Shown: in pieces, positions 1 through 8,262 of the stretch | Layout of the letters: every line of letters starts with the position of its first letter | Position numbering within the stretch: position 1 is the stretch's first letter | Source of the DNA: an uncultured Prevotellaceae bacterium | Lineage (GTDB): Bacteria > Bacteroidota > Bacteroidia > Bacteroidales > Bacteroidaceae | Direction of reading: 5' to 3' | Assembly (NCBI GenBank): GCA_937877605.1 | Contig: CALFJA010000120.1 | Span: 1-49,841 of the forward strand | Length of the DNA stretch: 49,841 nt | Translations under genes and position numbers: made by a program | The notes under the pieces: model-generated | What the model saw: the letters and a program-made list of their open reading frames with translations, nothing else | What the model was told of the DNA's origin: nothing | Databases searched by the model: none

Positions 1-52
1 GAGCACAACCTTGCCAAGGTTGGGGTCGCGGGTCCGAGTCCCGTTTTCCGCT
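1..52 (+). tRNA. tRNA-Gly(GCC), 5' end outside the window
   Basis: The anticodon stem AACC/GGTT encloses the loop TTGCCAA, giving anticodon GCC. A T-arm CGGGTCCGAGTCCCG and the 3' acceptor strand TTTCCGC with discriminator T follow. The acceptor 5' strand and most of the D-arm lie before base 1. No CCA is encoded, as usual in Bacteroidetes. A T-rich run follows directly. Confidence 0.9.
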
Positions 53-83
53 CTTTTTTGTTTTATGACTATACAGATTTTCC

Positions 84-617
84 ATGAATTTATACCTTCG
101 CTATTTTGACAATGAAACGCTCGTGTACAATGTGGACGAGGCTTTCGACTTTCTCCGTTCCATTCAGGAAATAACGCTTACACCCGATATGGAAAAGGAC
201 ATCCGTGACTATGCGAATAGTGACATCTCCTTTCCGAAGCGCTACAAAGTTCGCTCGCGCGTGTACTTTATTATAATTAAGACGACAGCGGGCTCGATGG
301 AGGAATTCAAGCAGAAGCGTGGTGTTAAGAATTCTTCCTCCAATGTGCAAAATGCGGGCATGTCACTGTCGCTCTACGACGAGCGTGCTGGCTGGTACGA
401 GGGCTCGCTCGACTTCAAGCGTGTGGTGATGGTGCCAGGTACGGGGAAGTTTGAATACCGGGATACGCACTTTGTTGCCCGTTGCAAGGCGATGTCTCCT
501 ATCGACTGCTACGACCGCATTGTCGAATATCTTAGAGACAGGGTGGATGTGCGCAGCCAATTCCCTTCGGCGAAAGGAAAGAGCTTCAAGTTTCGCTATC
601 TGGGAATGTGGAAGTAA
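84..617 (+). CDS. Conserved hypothetical protein, 177 aa
   Basis: I do not recognise this family. The product is a soluble 177-residue protein with no signal peptide or membrane segment, many aromatic and charged residues, and a basic C-terminus ending KFRYLGMWK. It begins 31 nt after the tRNA-Gly, so it may be transcribed by read-through from the tRNA. The ATG at 84 is the first in frame. It is followed after 49 nt by ssb, suggesting co-transcription, although a possible ssb promoter lies between them. The codon use looks like that of its neighbours and the frame is open throughout, so a real gene is likely; its role is unknown. Confidence 0.7.
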   Translation: MNLYLRYFDNETLVYNVDEAFDFLRSIQEITLTPDMEKDIRDYANSDISFPKRYKVRSRVYFIIIKTTAGSMEEFKQKRGVKNSSSNVQNAGMSLSLYDERAGWYEGSLDFKRVVMVPGTGKFEYRDTHFVARCKAMSPIDCYDRIVEYLRDRVDVRSQFPSAKGKSFKFRYLGMWK

Positions 618-641
618 GAATGTTCTTATTTACTATTTACT

Positions 642-649
642 TATTTTCG
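642..649 (+). promoter_or_regulatory. Possible -7 box (TATTTTCG) for ssb-gldE
   Basis: The octamer TATTTTCG resembles the Bacteroidetes -7 consensus TAnnTTTG with one change and lies 17 nt before the ssb ATG. The same variant precedes the gene at 23604. No clear -33 TTTG is visible at the right distance, so this is tentative. Confidence 0.3.
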
Positions 650-666
650 AATTTATATTCAGCGAT

Positions 667-1080
667 ATGAATAAGGTAATGCTCATCGGCAATGTCGGGC
701 AGGAGCCAGAAGTGAAATATTTTGAGGCCGACCAGGCTGTTGCCCAATTGAACCTGGCCACCACGGAGCGTGGCTATACCCTTCCTAATGGCACTCAGAT
801 ACCCGACCGTACGGAATGGCACACACTTGTTTTCTTCCGTCGTCTGGCCAAGATAGTGGAGCAGTATGTTCACAAAGGCGACAAGCTCTATGTTGAAGGT
901 CGCATCCGCTACCGTTCTTACGACGACCGTGCCGGCGTCCGCCGCACCGCAACTGAAATTTATGTGGACAGTATGGAACTGCTTTCACCGAAGCCCCAGA
1001 ATGCATCCTCTTCAGCCCCAGTTGACACGGGCCAATCAACTTCGCCGTCTCAAGCAGACAATGAAGCACTTCCTTTTTAA
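667..1080 (+). CDS. ssb: Single-stranded DNA-binding protein
   Basis: SSB binds single-stranded DNA during replication, recombination and repair, and recruits partner proteins through its C-terminal tip. The 137-residue product begins MNKVMLIGNVGQEPEV, the typical start of a bacterial SSB OB-fold, and contains the core WHTLVFF and YVEGRIRYRSY strands (about residues 55-95). A Ser/Pro/Gln-rich linker follows, and the acidic tip DNEALPF matches the usual DDDIPF-type partner-binding motif. The start at 667 is chosen because the OB-fold begins there; an upstream in-frame extension has no homology. It lies just before gldE, an arrangement known in other Bacteroidetes. Confidence 0.95.
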   Translation: MNKVMLIGNVGQEPEVKYFEADQAVAQLNLATTERGYTLPNGTQIPDRTEWHTLVFFRRLAKIVEQYVHKGDKLYVEGRIRYRSYDDRAGVRRTATEIYVDSMELLSPKPQNASSSAPVDTGQSTSPSQADNEALPF

Positions 1081-1089
1081 CGCAACATT

Positions 1090-2433
1090 ATGCTGTCTTA
1101 TTTTTCAGTAATATCATTGTTGCCGGCTGTCGTATCGTTCACGGTCCCCACGCCCGGAGTCATCCTGTGTTTGGTTTTTGCCTTGTTGTTACTGCTGTTG
1201 TCCGGATTCGTCAGCGGCTCGGAGATATCCTTTTTCAGCTTGTCGCCGGCCGACCTGGCTGCACTCGACGCAGACAAGAGCACTGTTGACCGCGAGATAG
1301 AGCAGTTGCGGGCAGACGGAGAACACACGCTTGCCACCATACTAATTGTCAACAATCTGGTGAATGTGACCATCATCATGTTGCTGAACTATGCTTTGGC
1401 GAGGATGGTCAGTTTTGGCGAGGATGCCCGTTGGCTACAGTTCCTCTTCACAACTGTTGTGCTTACTTTTCTCTTGTTGCTTTTCGGCGAGATCATGCCG
1501 AAGATTTACAGTCGTGAGCGTGCCTTGGCCTTCTGCCGCATTGGTGCACCTTATATTGCGTTTCTTAACAAGGTATTCCACCCACTTTCATCCTTGTTGG
1601 TGAAGAGCGGCTCTGTTGCTCAGAAAGTGATGCACGGACATGGCCATGTGCTCAGCGTGGATGCCTTGGAACAGGCTTTGGAACTGACCGACACTGAAGA
1701 GATCAAGGATGAGAAGCGCATGTTGGAGGGTATCATCCGCTTCGGTGCAGAAACGGCCAAGGAAGTAATGACCAGCCGGCAAGATATTGTGGACTTGGAC
1801 ATTACCTGCCGCTTTGACGAGGTGCTACAGTCAATTTTGGAAAACAACTATAGCCGTATCCCCGTCTATAAGAACAATACAGACAACATTCGCGGCTTTC
1901 TATATGTGAAAGATCTCTTGCCTCATCTGTCAAAGGGTCCCACTTTTAGGTGGCAAAGCCTTATCCGTCCGGCATATTTTGTTCCCGAGACGAAGAAGAT
2001 TGACGATTTGCTCCGTGAGTTTCAGGCGAATAAGATACACATGGCGATTGTCGTGGATGAATTTGGCGGTACGAGCGGTTTGATAACGCTGGAGGATATC
2101 CTGGAGGAAATTGTAGGTGAGATCAACGATGAGTTTGACGATGACGATAAGTTTTTTACAAAAATAAACAACAATACCTATGTCTTTGAGGGTAAGACGC
2201 TGCTCGCCGACTTTTGTCGCACGCTGAACATTTCCGATGAAGCGTTTGCCGATATAGAGGGGGATGCCGATACGCTGGCAGGTCTTATTTTGGAGATTAA
2301 GGGCGATTTCCCTGAACTTCACGAGCGTTTTGACTATGGCCATTACACCTTTGAAGTGGTTGGTATTACCGCGCGCCGCATCAGCAGTGTGAAAGTGATT
2401 GTGCACAATGAGCCTATAACCAATAAGCAGTAA
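1090..2433 (+). CDS. gldE: GldE-like membrane protein (DUF21 / CBS pair / CorC-HlyC domain)
   Basis: The 447-residue product has the order DUF21 membrane region (hydrophobic stretches about residues 20-45, 85-105, 115-140), a CBS-domain pair (about 210-335, with RIPVYKNN and VVDEFGGTSGLITLEDILEE) and a C-terminal CorC/HlyC domain (about 350-440). This is the architecture of GldE and of CorC/HlyC-type transporter-like proteins. It starts 9 nt after ssb. The ssb-gldE order is conserved in Bacteroidetes, where gldE was named for gliding and is functionally tied to gldD; no gldD is seen here. In a non-gliding bacterium it may act in ion transport or in support of type IX secretion. The biochemical role is inferred. 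Confidence 0.85.
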   Translation: MLSYFSVISLLPAVVSFTVPTPGVILCLVFALLLLLLSGFVSGSEISFFSLSPADLAALDADKSTVDREIEQLRADGEHTLATILIVNNLVNVTIIMLLNYALARMVSFGEDARWLQFLFTTVVLTFLLLLFGEIMPKIYSRERALAFCRIGAPYIAFLNKVFHPLSSLLVKSGSVAQKVMHGHGHVLSVDALEQALELTDTEEIKDEKRMLEGIIRFGAETAKEVMTSRQDIVDLDITCRFDEVLQSILENNYSRIPVYKNNTDNIRGFLYVKDLLPHLSKGPTFRWQSLIRPAYFVPETKKIDDLLREFQANKIHMAIVVDEFGGTSGLITLEDILEEIVGEINDEFDDDDKFFTKINNNTYVFEGKTLLADFCRTLNISDEAFADIEGDADTLAGLILEIKGDFPELHERFDYGHYTFEVVGITARRISSVKVIVHNEPITNKQ

Positions 2434-2438
2434 AAAAA

Positions 2439-2464
2439 TGCCTCAAACATATCCGTTTGAGGCA
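2439..2464. terminator. Shared bidirectional terminator between gldE and the phosphatase gene
   Basis: The perfect 10-bp inverted repeat TGCCTCAAAC / GTTTGAGGCA encloses a 6-nt loop between the two convergent genes. An A-run precedes it, giving a U-run for minus-strand transcription; the plus side is less U-rich. Confidence 0.8.
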
Positions 2465-2474
2465 CTTTCATGTA

Positions 2475-3977
2475 TTATTCGGTTATATGCGGGATGGGAT
2501 TTCCTATGGCAGCATTAGGCATTTGTATGTGTAGTAGTGCGCAGATGGTGGGTGCGATGTCTACGATATAGGTAGGTGCTGCTGTTTCTCCATGTTTGAT
2601 TTTCCATCCGAAGAAGACAAGCGGTATATGCGAGTCGTATGGGTTCCATGTTCCGTGGCTTGTTCCGACATAGTCGGGCTTGTTGCTTCCGGGTACGACA
2701 TTGGGCCTTGTGATGACGAGCAGGTCTCCACTGCGCCTTTGGTCATATCCGAGTATGACTCTTTCGCGTAGAAACTGTGGAATGGGTTCGTGAAGGATGT
2801 TAGCTCTATCGACAACATAGCAGATGCGTTGATCGGCCATGAGGTATTGCTTGATTTCGTTTTTGATTTCGTTGATGGATAGTTTTTGCTCCTTTATGAG
2901 TTTGTGGTTGAGGTATAGTGAGTTGGATCCTGCGTCGATTACGAGCGAGTCGGCACCAATGAAAATGTGTGCGAGATGTTTATTGATGTGAGCGACTTGT
3001 TCCCATAGCGGCAGTCCAGCGGCGGGTATTTTGTGTTTTTTCAGATAGTTGGGGTTGTGTACTGCTCCGTGGTCTGCGCTGAGGAACAGGAGGTAGTTGC
3101 CTTTTCCAACGGCTTTGTCGAGTGTGTTGAGGAAGTGTGCGATGTCCTTATCGAGTTGTAGGTATGCAGCAATGTTTTCGTCTCCTCTTGTTCCAGTGGT
3201 ATGTCCGATGATATCGGTGGAAGAGATGCTGACGGTTAACATGTCGGTGACATTTCCCTGTCCGAGTTTTTCCTCACGGAGGAGTGCTTCTGCCATTTTG
3301 AATGTGAGTGTTATTCCTTCGGTTGTGCCCCGTACATCGGTATCAGTTGTGTTTTCCTTGTTGAATTTTTTGACCCATTCCGGCAATTGTTCCATGTAGT
3401 AGGAACTGGTGATGAAATGCCCGGCCTTCTTGTCGTACCAGTAGGCTGCGTTTGCACTGTGTCCGGCGGGAAGTATTGCAGCACGGTCCTTGAGCGCGAC
3501 GCCGAATACTCGTGACTGGAAGTTGGTTGCGAGTCTGAGTTGGTCTCCGATGGTGGATGCATGCATGTTTCGCGGTGACATATATCCGGCCTTGTTGTTG
3601 CTTCCTACCGGCATGACGGATTTATCTTCGCAGCAATAGATGCGTTTCCCGTCTTCGTAGAAGTTGTTCCCTGCGATGCCGTGAAGAGCTGGTCCTGTGC
3701 CTGTGTAGATGCTGGCGTGTCCGATGGCGGTGACGGTGGGGATGTAGTTAATCATATTGTTCTCACATGAGAAGCCCTCGTTGAGAAGTCTTCTTATACC
3801 GTCTTGGCAATATTGGTTTTCGTAGAAATAGAGGTAGTCCCATCGCATTTGGTCGACAACGAGTCCGACGATAATTTTTGGTCGTTTGGTTGTTTGGTCG
3901 TTTGGTTGTTTAGTTGTTTCTGCCTGGCTGTATGTGAATGCAGCAAGGAAGAGAATGATGAATGTGATTTTTTTCAT
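2475..3977 (-). CDS. pafA: Secreted alkaline phosphatase, PafA type
   Basis: The product is a 500-residue enzyme with signal peptide (1-19, ending FTYSQA) that would hydrolyse phosphate esters in the periplasm or outside the cell. Visible motifs are the metal-binding VVDQMRWD (about 40-47), the nucleophile region IPTVTAIGHASIYTG (about 79-93) with candidate Thr, an Asn in AGNNF, the Lys-x-Arg pair in LKDRAAILPAGH that distinguishes PafA from classical PhoA, SADHGAVHN, and GTSHGTWNPYDSHIPLVFFG near the C-terminus. It is close to family length. Residues 21-33, just after the signal peptide, are encoded by an 8-bp tandem repeat, which is unusual. The minus-strand gene fbp lies upstream, 111 bp away; they may be co-transcribed. 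Confidence 0.85.
   Translation of the reverse strand: MKKITFIILFLAAFTYSQAETTKQPNDQTTKRPKIIVGLVVDQMRWDYLYFYENQYCQDGIRRLLNEGFSCENNMINYIPTVTAIGHASIYTGTGPALHGIAGNNFYEDGKRIYCCEDKSVMPVGSNNKAGYMSPRNMHASTIGDQLRLATNFQSRVFGVALKDRAAILPAGHSANAAYWYDKKAGHFITSSYYMEQLPEWVKKFNKENTTDTDVRGTTEGITLTFKMAEALLREEKLGQGNVTDMLTVSISSTDIIGHTTGTRGDENIAAYLQLDKDIAHFLNTLDKAVGKGNYLLFLSADHGAVHNPNYLKKHKIPAAGLPLWEQVAHINKHLAHIFIGADSLVIDAGSNSLYLNHKLIKEQKLSINEIKNEIKQYLMADQRICYVVDRANILHEPIPQFLRERVILGYDQRRSGDLLVITRPNVVPGSNKPDYVGTSHGTWNPYDSHIPLVFFGWKIKHGETAAPTYIVDIAPTICALLHIQMPNAAIGNPIPHITE
3877..3916. repeat. 8-bp tandem repeat inside the phosphatase coding sequence
   Basis: Five units of TTTGG(T/C)xG type (alternating TTTGGTCG and TTTGGTTG, last TTTAGTTG) are read on the minus strand as a Thr/Lys/Gln/Pro-rich stretch right after the signal peptide. 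Eight is not a multiple of three, so gain or loss of one unit shifts the frame. Confidence 0.9.
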
Positions 3978-4064
3978 AGGTTGTTACAGATTTACGATTT
4001 ACTGATTTACTATTTTTTCTGCGCCGCTCGGAGACGGTAGGAGTCGCTTGCCAGAGCAAGAAAA

Positions 4065-4078
4065 CGCGTAGCGAGTCT
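4065..4078. repeat. Short interspersed element, copy 1 (CGCGTAGCGAGTCT)
   Basis: This GC-rich 14-mer lies in the gap between the phosphatase and fbp. Related copies occur at 8744, 9097 and 11273. The preceding bases (from 4021) are also GC-rich, include GTAGGAG as in copy 4, and may belong to the same element. Confidence 0.6.
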
Positions 4079-4085
4079 TGTTTAA

Positions 4086-4106
4086 TGTTTATTGTTTATT
4101 GTTTAT
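4086..4106. repeat. 7-bp tandem repeat at the 3' end of fbp
   Basis: Three units of TGTTTAT cover the fbp stop codon; on the minus strand the unit reads ATAAACA, so TAA stops recur in it. A change in copy number would alter only the last residue or two of the protein. Confidence 0.7.
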
Positions 4107-6041
4107 TGTTCCGTGTCGGTAGGCATATAGTAATTGTTTGAGGTCTTCAATTTGTTGCCTGAGTTCTTGCCCTTTGTCGGTGTCTGCTACTCGCATCCTT
4201 CTTTCGGTCATTTCAACGATTTGTGTGGTTGATCGGATGTCGGCCTCCCGTTGAATTGCGTCTTTTGTATTGGTGAAGGGCTCGTGTTGTATGAGTTGGA
4301 ATCCTCGGCTGTGATAGATGAGCGTGTAGCCAGCGATGCCGGTTGTGGCGTGGTATGCTTGTGAGAACCCTCCGTCGATGACCATGAGTTTTCCGTTTGC
4401 CTTGATGGGGTTTTCTCCTCTTGATGCATGTACGGGAACATGTCCGTTGATGATATGTCGCTTTTCTCCTTTTACGCCGAATGCATCGAGGATGTGGTCG
4501 CAGACATTCTCGTCGTCTCGCATGAGGAAGTAGTTCCCTTTTTCTTCTCGATGTGTGTCTTTATCTTGGATGAAATATCGTTCGAAAGTTGCCATTTTGG
4601 CTTTATCGAAGAGTGGGGAGTCCTTCCCGCACCAGAGATATAGGAAATAGTCTCGTGAGTAGTTGCGGTAGTCGTCAGGTGTGTCTTGCTGGAAAGCTTC
4701 TCGGATTACTTGCCCAATGCGATCCATGAGGGCCTTTCCTTTATATTTAACGCCGAACATCTCAACATCTTTCAGCGAGCCGTCGTCGTTGAGTGGGACA
4801 CTGGCGTGGAAGAGAAGGTTTCCGTTACAGATTTTGTACATACTTCCGTGTGCGAGCAATGCGTTGATGTGTCGGCGAAGTTTCTCACTGGCCCGGAAGG
4901 AATGGTGTAGTTTTTTCATAAGTTCCCTCTCCGCTTGTGTCATTTCGCTTGGTTGACTGGTTGCGATTGTAGGGAAGGAGCATGATGTCATTGTATATTC
5001 TTTGCCATCTATGGTGCAGATGTTCCGTTGGAGGTCAAGATTGTTGAGGAGGCATCGCTCTTGCATGTTCCATTCAGGATGTTTTTGTATGATGTCGGCT
5101 TCTGCTTTGAGTTGCAAGACGGTGACGGCTTTGTGCATCTTTGCGATGAGCTGTTTGTTTTTTTCATCGATATCTCCACCGTTCAGCAGATGTGGCGTGA
5201 ACTCAGAACATGGGTCATCATGATAGGTTTCAAGTGCGAAGGTTGCGAGTGGGAGAAGGTTGATGCCATATCCTTCTTCGAGTGTGGCCATATTTCCATA
5301 GCGCAAAGAGAGTCGGATTACATTGCAGATGCAGGCATCGTTCCCTGCTCTGGCGCCCATCCAGAGTACATCGTGATTTCCCCACTGAATATCCCATGAA
5401 TGATAGTTGATTAAGTCGTCGATGATAAGGTGTGCCCCGGGGCCCCGGTCGAAGATGTCTCCGAGTACATGAAGGGTATCGATGGTGAGTTGTTGTATGA
5501 CTTTGGCAAGTGCGCAGATGAAGTCGTCGGCCCTCTGGGTGGTGATAATGGTGTCGACGATGACTCTTACATAGTTTCTTTTGTCGTTTTCCTCGGTGTG
5601 CTCCTGTAGAAGTTCTTCAATGATGTATGCAAAGTCCTGTGGGAGTGCCTTTCGTACTTTGCTTCTTGTGTATTTGCTTGCAACTTCGCGGCAGAGGTCA
5701 ACGAGTCGTCGTATACTTATGCGGTACCAGTTGTCGAGGTCGTTGGTGGTGAGTTTAATTTGTTCGAGTTTCTCTTCTGGATAATAGACAAGGAAGGAAA
5801 AGACCTTTCGTTCGCCTTCGCTCATTTCGTTGCTGAAAAGTTCGTCGACTTTTCGCCTAATATTGCCAGATGCATTTCGGAGAATATGTCTGAAAGCCTC
5901 GTTTTCTCCGTGAAGGTCTGCTACGAAATGTTCGGTTCCCTTCGGCAGTTGTGAGATAGCTTCCAAGTTGACGATTTCGGTTGCCGCTTGCGCCACTGTG
6001 GGGAAGAGTTGTGAGAGGAGTTGTAGATAGCGCTCGTTCAT
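4089..6041 (-). CDS. fbp: Fructose-1,6-bisphosphatase class III
   Basis: The enzyme removes phosphate from fructose 1,6-bisphosphate in gluconeogenesis, in the cytoplasm. The 650-residue product matches the long Firmicutes/Bacteroidetes class III type, a metallophosphatase. Metal-binding motifs are visible in order: HFVADLHGENEAF (Asp and His), LGDIFDRGPG, WGNHDVLWMGA, and INGHVPVHASRGENPI near the C-terminus. The start is placed at ATG 6041 (MNERYLQLL); a TTG at 6065 would add eight residues, but the probable -7 box lies at 6063-6070, so that codon would not be transcribed. With the PPi-dependent phosphofructokinase at 17478 it suggests flexible flux at this glycolytic step. Confidence 0.93.
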   Translation of the reverse strand: MNERYLQLLSQLFPTVAQAATEIVNLEAISQLPKGTEHFVADLHGENEAFRHILRNASGNIRRKVDELFSNEMSEGERKVFSFLVYYPEEKLEQIKLTTNDLDNWYRISIRRLVDLCREVASKYTRSKVRKALPQDFAYIIEELLQEHTEENDKRNYVRVIVDTIITTQRADDFICALAKVIQQLTIDTLHVLGDIFDRGPGAHLIIDDLINYHSWDIQWGNHDVLWMGARAGNDACICNVIRLSLRYGNMATLEEGYGINLLPLATFALETYHDDPCSEFTPHLLNGGDIDEKNKQLIAKMHKAVTVLQLKAEADIIQKHPEWNMQERCLLNNLDLQRNICTIDGKEYTMTSCSFPTIATSQPSEMTQAERELMKKLHHSFRASEKLRRHINALLAHGSMYKICNGNLLFHASVPLNDDGSLKDVEMFGVKYKGKALMDRIGQVIREAFQQDTPDDYRNYSRDYFLYLWCGKDSPLFDKAKMATFERYFIQDKDTHREEKGNYFLMRDDENVCDHILDAFGVKGEKRHIINGHVPVHASRGENPIKANGKLMVIDGGFSQAYHATTGIAGYTLIYHSRGFQLIQHEPFTNTKDAIQREADIRSTTQIVEMTERRMRVADTDKGQELRQQIEDLKQLLYAYRHGTINNKQ

Positions 6042-6062
6042 GGTAATGAATGTTATTCTCCG

Positions 6063-6070
6063 CAAATGTA
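6063..6070 (-). promoter_or_regulatory. -7 box for fbp
   Basis: The minus strand reads TACATTTG, matching TAnnTTTG, 22 nt before the ATG at 6041. A clear -33 element is not seen. It supports the shorter fbp start. Confidence 0.5.
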
Positions 6071-6120
6071 CAAATAAAGAATGAAAGGATGAAAGAATGA
6101 AAGTTTAAATATCAGTGTCG

Positions 6121-6150
6121 TTTGAGTGTTTCGTGTTTTTATTATCTTTG
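6121..6150 (+). promoter_or_regulatory. Promoter of the lytic transglycosylase gene
   Basis: TTTG at 6121-6124 and TATCTTTG at 6143-6150 are separated by 18 nt, fitting the Bacteroidetes -33/-7 consensus, and end 26 nt before the ATG. Confidence 0.65.
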
Positions 6151-6176
6151 CAGTCGAAGAAATTAGCCAATAACCA

Positions 6177-7406
6177 ATGAGTATGAAAAATGTTGTGTTG
6201 GTATGTCTGCTTCTGCTTGTGGCCTCATGCCGCAAGGAGCAATCGGCAGTCGTTCCTCCTTGGGGTTTGTCTACTGTTGCCGATACAACTGCAAGCACCC
6301 GCTTCGGCCTTTCCGAGATTCTCCAGCAGGGCGAATTGATAGCTTTGACGCTTTCCGGTCCAGAAAACTATTATGAATACCGTGGACGGGAGCAAGGCAC
6401 GCAGTATCTTCTTTGCCAGAAGTTTGCCCAGCAGTTGGGAGTTAGTCTTCGTATGGAAGTGTGTCGGGATACGGTTGAACTGATTGACCGGCTGCTTCAG
6501 GGTGACGGTGACCTTGTTGCCGTTCGGCTGCCGTCGGAGGGCCGTGATTTGTTGTCAGTGGCCGACGGTTGGCTAGTGAGCAGCGAGAATGCTGATCTTG
6601 CCGACCGCATAGTACAGTGGTATTCTCCCGACCTATTGAAACAGGCTGCGCGGGAGGAACAACTGTCCATTACAGCTCCCGTTACTCGTCGGGCTTTGGC
6701 TCCGATGCTTGATAAGTCGCGCGGGCTTATTTCTATCTACGACAATCTCTTCCGTCAGTATGCATCCCTGTGTGGTTGGGACTGGCGTTTGATAGCCGCA
6801 CAGTGCTATCAGGAGTCGGGCTTTGACAAGAATGCGCGTTCATGGGCCGGTGCATGTGGCTTGATGCAGATTATGCCCTCGACGGCCGATCATCTGAACC
6901 TGCCGCGAAACCAACTGTTTGAGCCGGCTCCCAATGTGGAGGCCGCCTGCAGGTATCTTCGTGAACTGGAGGGCGTTTTCAGTGATATTGCGAATGCGGA
7001 ACAGCGGAAGATGTTCGTATTGGCAGCCTATAACGGCGGAGCGCATCATATCCGTGATGCCATGGCCTTAGCGCGGAAATATGGTAAGCCTTCCAATCAA
7101 TGGAACTCCGTCGCAATGTTTGTCTTGCGACTGCGACAGTCCACCTTCTACAATGACCCCGTGGTTCGTTACGGATATATGCGTGGCGATGAGACCGTTA
7201 ATTATGTAGCAGGCATCTTCAGTCGCTATTCCGCCTACAGCGGTGCTGCGCCTGTTTCGCTGCCAACGGCCAGTGCATTGCCGGCTGCTCCACTCCCATC
7301 GCAAGATACTCATGCGGATGGCGGACAAACATCTTGGCCAAAGGCGAAACTTGGGCCTGGGGTTCCGCAAAAGGCAACTAAACGACATAGGTTTGATGTG
7401 GAATGA
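6177..7406 (+). CDS. MltF-like membrane-bound lytic transglycosylase (lipoprotein)
   Basis: The protein would cleave peptidoglycan between MurNAc and GlcNAc. It has a lipoprotein signal with lipobox VASC (Cys about residue 18). A region resembling a periplasmic binding protein (about 45-150) follows, then an SLT lytic transglycosylase domain (about 185-320) with catalytic Glu in CYQESGFD, the ACGLMQIMPSTA motif and a later AYNGG. The order SBP-like then SLT is that of MltF. The C-terminal tail after about residue 365 is Pro/Ala/Ser-rich and basic, probably disordered. ATG 6177 and a second ATG two codons later are both possible. The RNA methyltransferase gene follows after 46 nt. Confidence 0.85.
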   Translation: MSMKNVVLVCLLLLVASCRKEQSAVVPPWGLSTVADTTASTRFGLSEILQQGELIALTLSGPENYYEYRGREQGTQYLLCQKFAQQLGVSLRMEVCRDTVELIDRLLQGDGDLVAVRLPSEGRDLLSVADGWLVSSENADLADRIVQWYSPDLLKQAAREEQLSITAPVTRRALAPMLDKSRGLISIYDNLFRQYASLCGWDWRLIAAQCYQESGFDKNARSWAGACGLMQIMPSTADHLNLPRNQLFEPAPNVEAACRYLRELEGVFSDIANAEQRKMFVLAAYNGGAHHIRDAMALARKYGKPSNQWNSVAMFVLRLRQSTFYNDPVVRYGYMRGDETVNYVAGIFSRYSAYSGAAPVSLPTASALPAAPLPSQDTHADGGQTSWPKAKLGPGVPQKATKRHRFDVE

Positions 7407-7452
7407 GGAGCCCTCTTGGTCCCTTAAGGGGAAATTAAAAAGTTTTGGAAGA

Positions 7453-8208
7453 ATGATATCAAAGAAGATACAGAAAGAGATTCGACAGTTGGGGAACAAG
7501 AAATTTCGCGATGAGGAGGGATTATTTCTTGCCGAGGGTGGCAAATGTGTGCCGGAACTGCTTACCGCATTTTCGTGTAGAACCGTTGTCGCTACGGCTC
7601 ATTGGCTGACGGAAAATGCACACTTGCTCCCTTCGGATATTGAGATTTTGGAAGTATCGTGTGATGAATTGCAGCGCATCAGTATTCAGCAGCACCCTCA
7701 GGATGTTTTGGCCATATTCCGGCAGCCATCCCTTTTGCCAGCCCCCTTGGTAGGTAAGGGCGACCTAATTATTGCTCTTGATGGCGTTCAGGACCCTGGC
7801 AACCTGGGAACCATACTTCGCATTGCCGATTGGTATGGAGTTAAACATCTAGTATGCAGCCCAGACTGTGCAGATGCCTACAGCCCAAAAGTTGTTCAGT
7901 CCAGCATGGGTAGTCTAGGGCGGGTGATTGTACACAGACAATCGCTTGTTGCATGGTTGCGTAGACAAGGCGGCAACATACCCATCTATGGGACGACCTT
8001 ACAGGGCGAAAGCCTCTACGAAACCGCTGTCGCGGCGCACGGAGTCATCGTGATGGGGAACGAAGGCAGGGGACTTTCCAAACCTGTAAGGGATTGCCTC
8101 ACCAGGGAGCTCTTCATCCCCAGGTTTCCAACAGGCAGCACCACACCCGAAAGCCTAAATGTCGCAGTTGCAACGGCAATCGTATGCGACGCCTTCAGAA
8201 GACAATAG
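7453..8208 (+). CDS. SpoU/TrmH-family RNA 2'-O-methyltransferase
   Basis: The 251-residue product has an N-terminal RNA-binding region (KKFRDEEGLFLAEGGKCVPELL) typical of the substrate-binding domain of TrmH/RlmB-like enzymes, then a SPOUT methyltransferase domain with the motifs LDGVQDPGNLGTILRIADW, VVQSSMGSLGRV, VIVMGNEGRGLS and FPTGSTTPESLNVAVATAI (in RlmB-type enzymes IPM...SLNVSVA). The exact target, 23S rRNA or a tRNA, cannot be told. The start is set at ATG 7453, where homology begins; a longer frame from 7243 overlaps the transglycosylase. It converges on the AddB-like gene with 54 bp between, in which no clear terminator is seen. Confidence 0.88.
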   Translation: MISKKIQKEIRQLGNKKFRDEEGLFLAEGGKCVPELLTAFSCRTVVATAHWLTENAHLLPSDIEILEVSCDELQRISIQQHPQDVLAIFRQPSLLPAPLVGKGDLIIALDGVQDPGNLGTILRIADWYGVKHLVCSPDCADAYSPKVVQSSMGSLGRVIVHRQSLVAWLRRQGGNIPIYGTTLQGESLYETAVAAHGVIVMGNEGRGLSKPVRDCLTRELFIPRFPTGSTTPESLNVAVATAIVCDAFRRQ

Positions 8209-8262
8209 ATGCCATTAATCAAGACAACCATTAAGACTATAGGCTTGAAAGATCTTGTCGGT

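Noticed and set aside
7243..7452. Upstream extension of the RNA methyltransferase frame
   Set aside because: It overlaps the transglycosylase gene and has no homology to the methyltransferase family.
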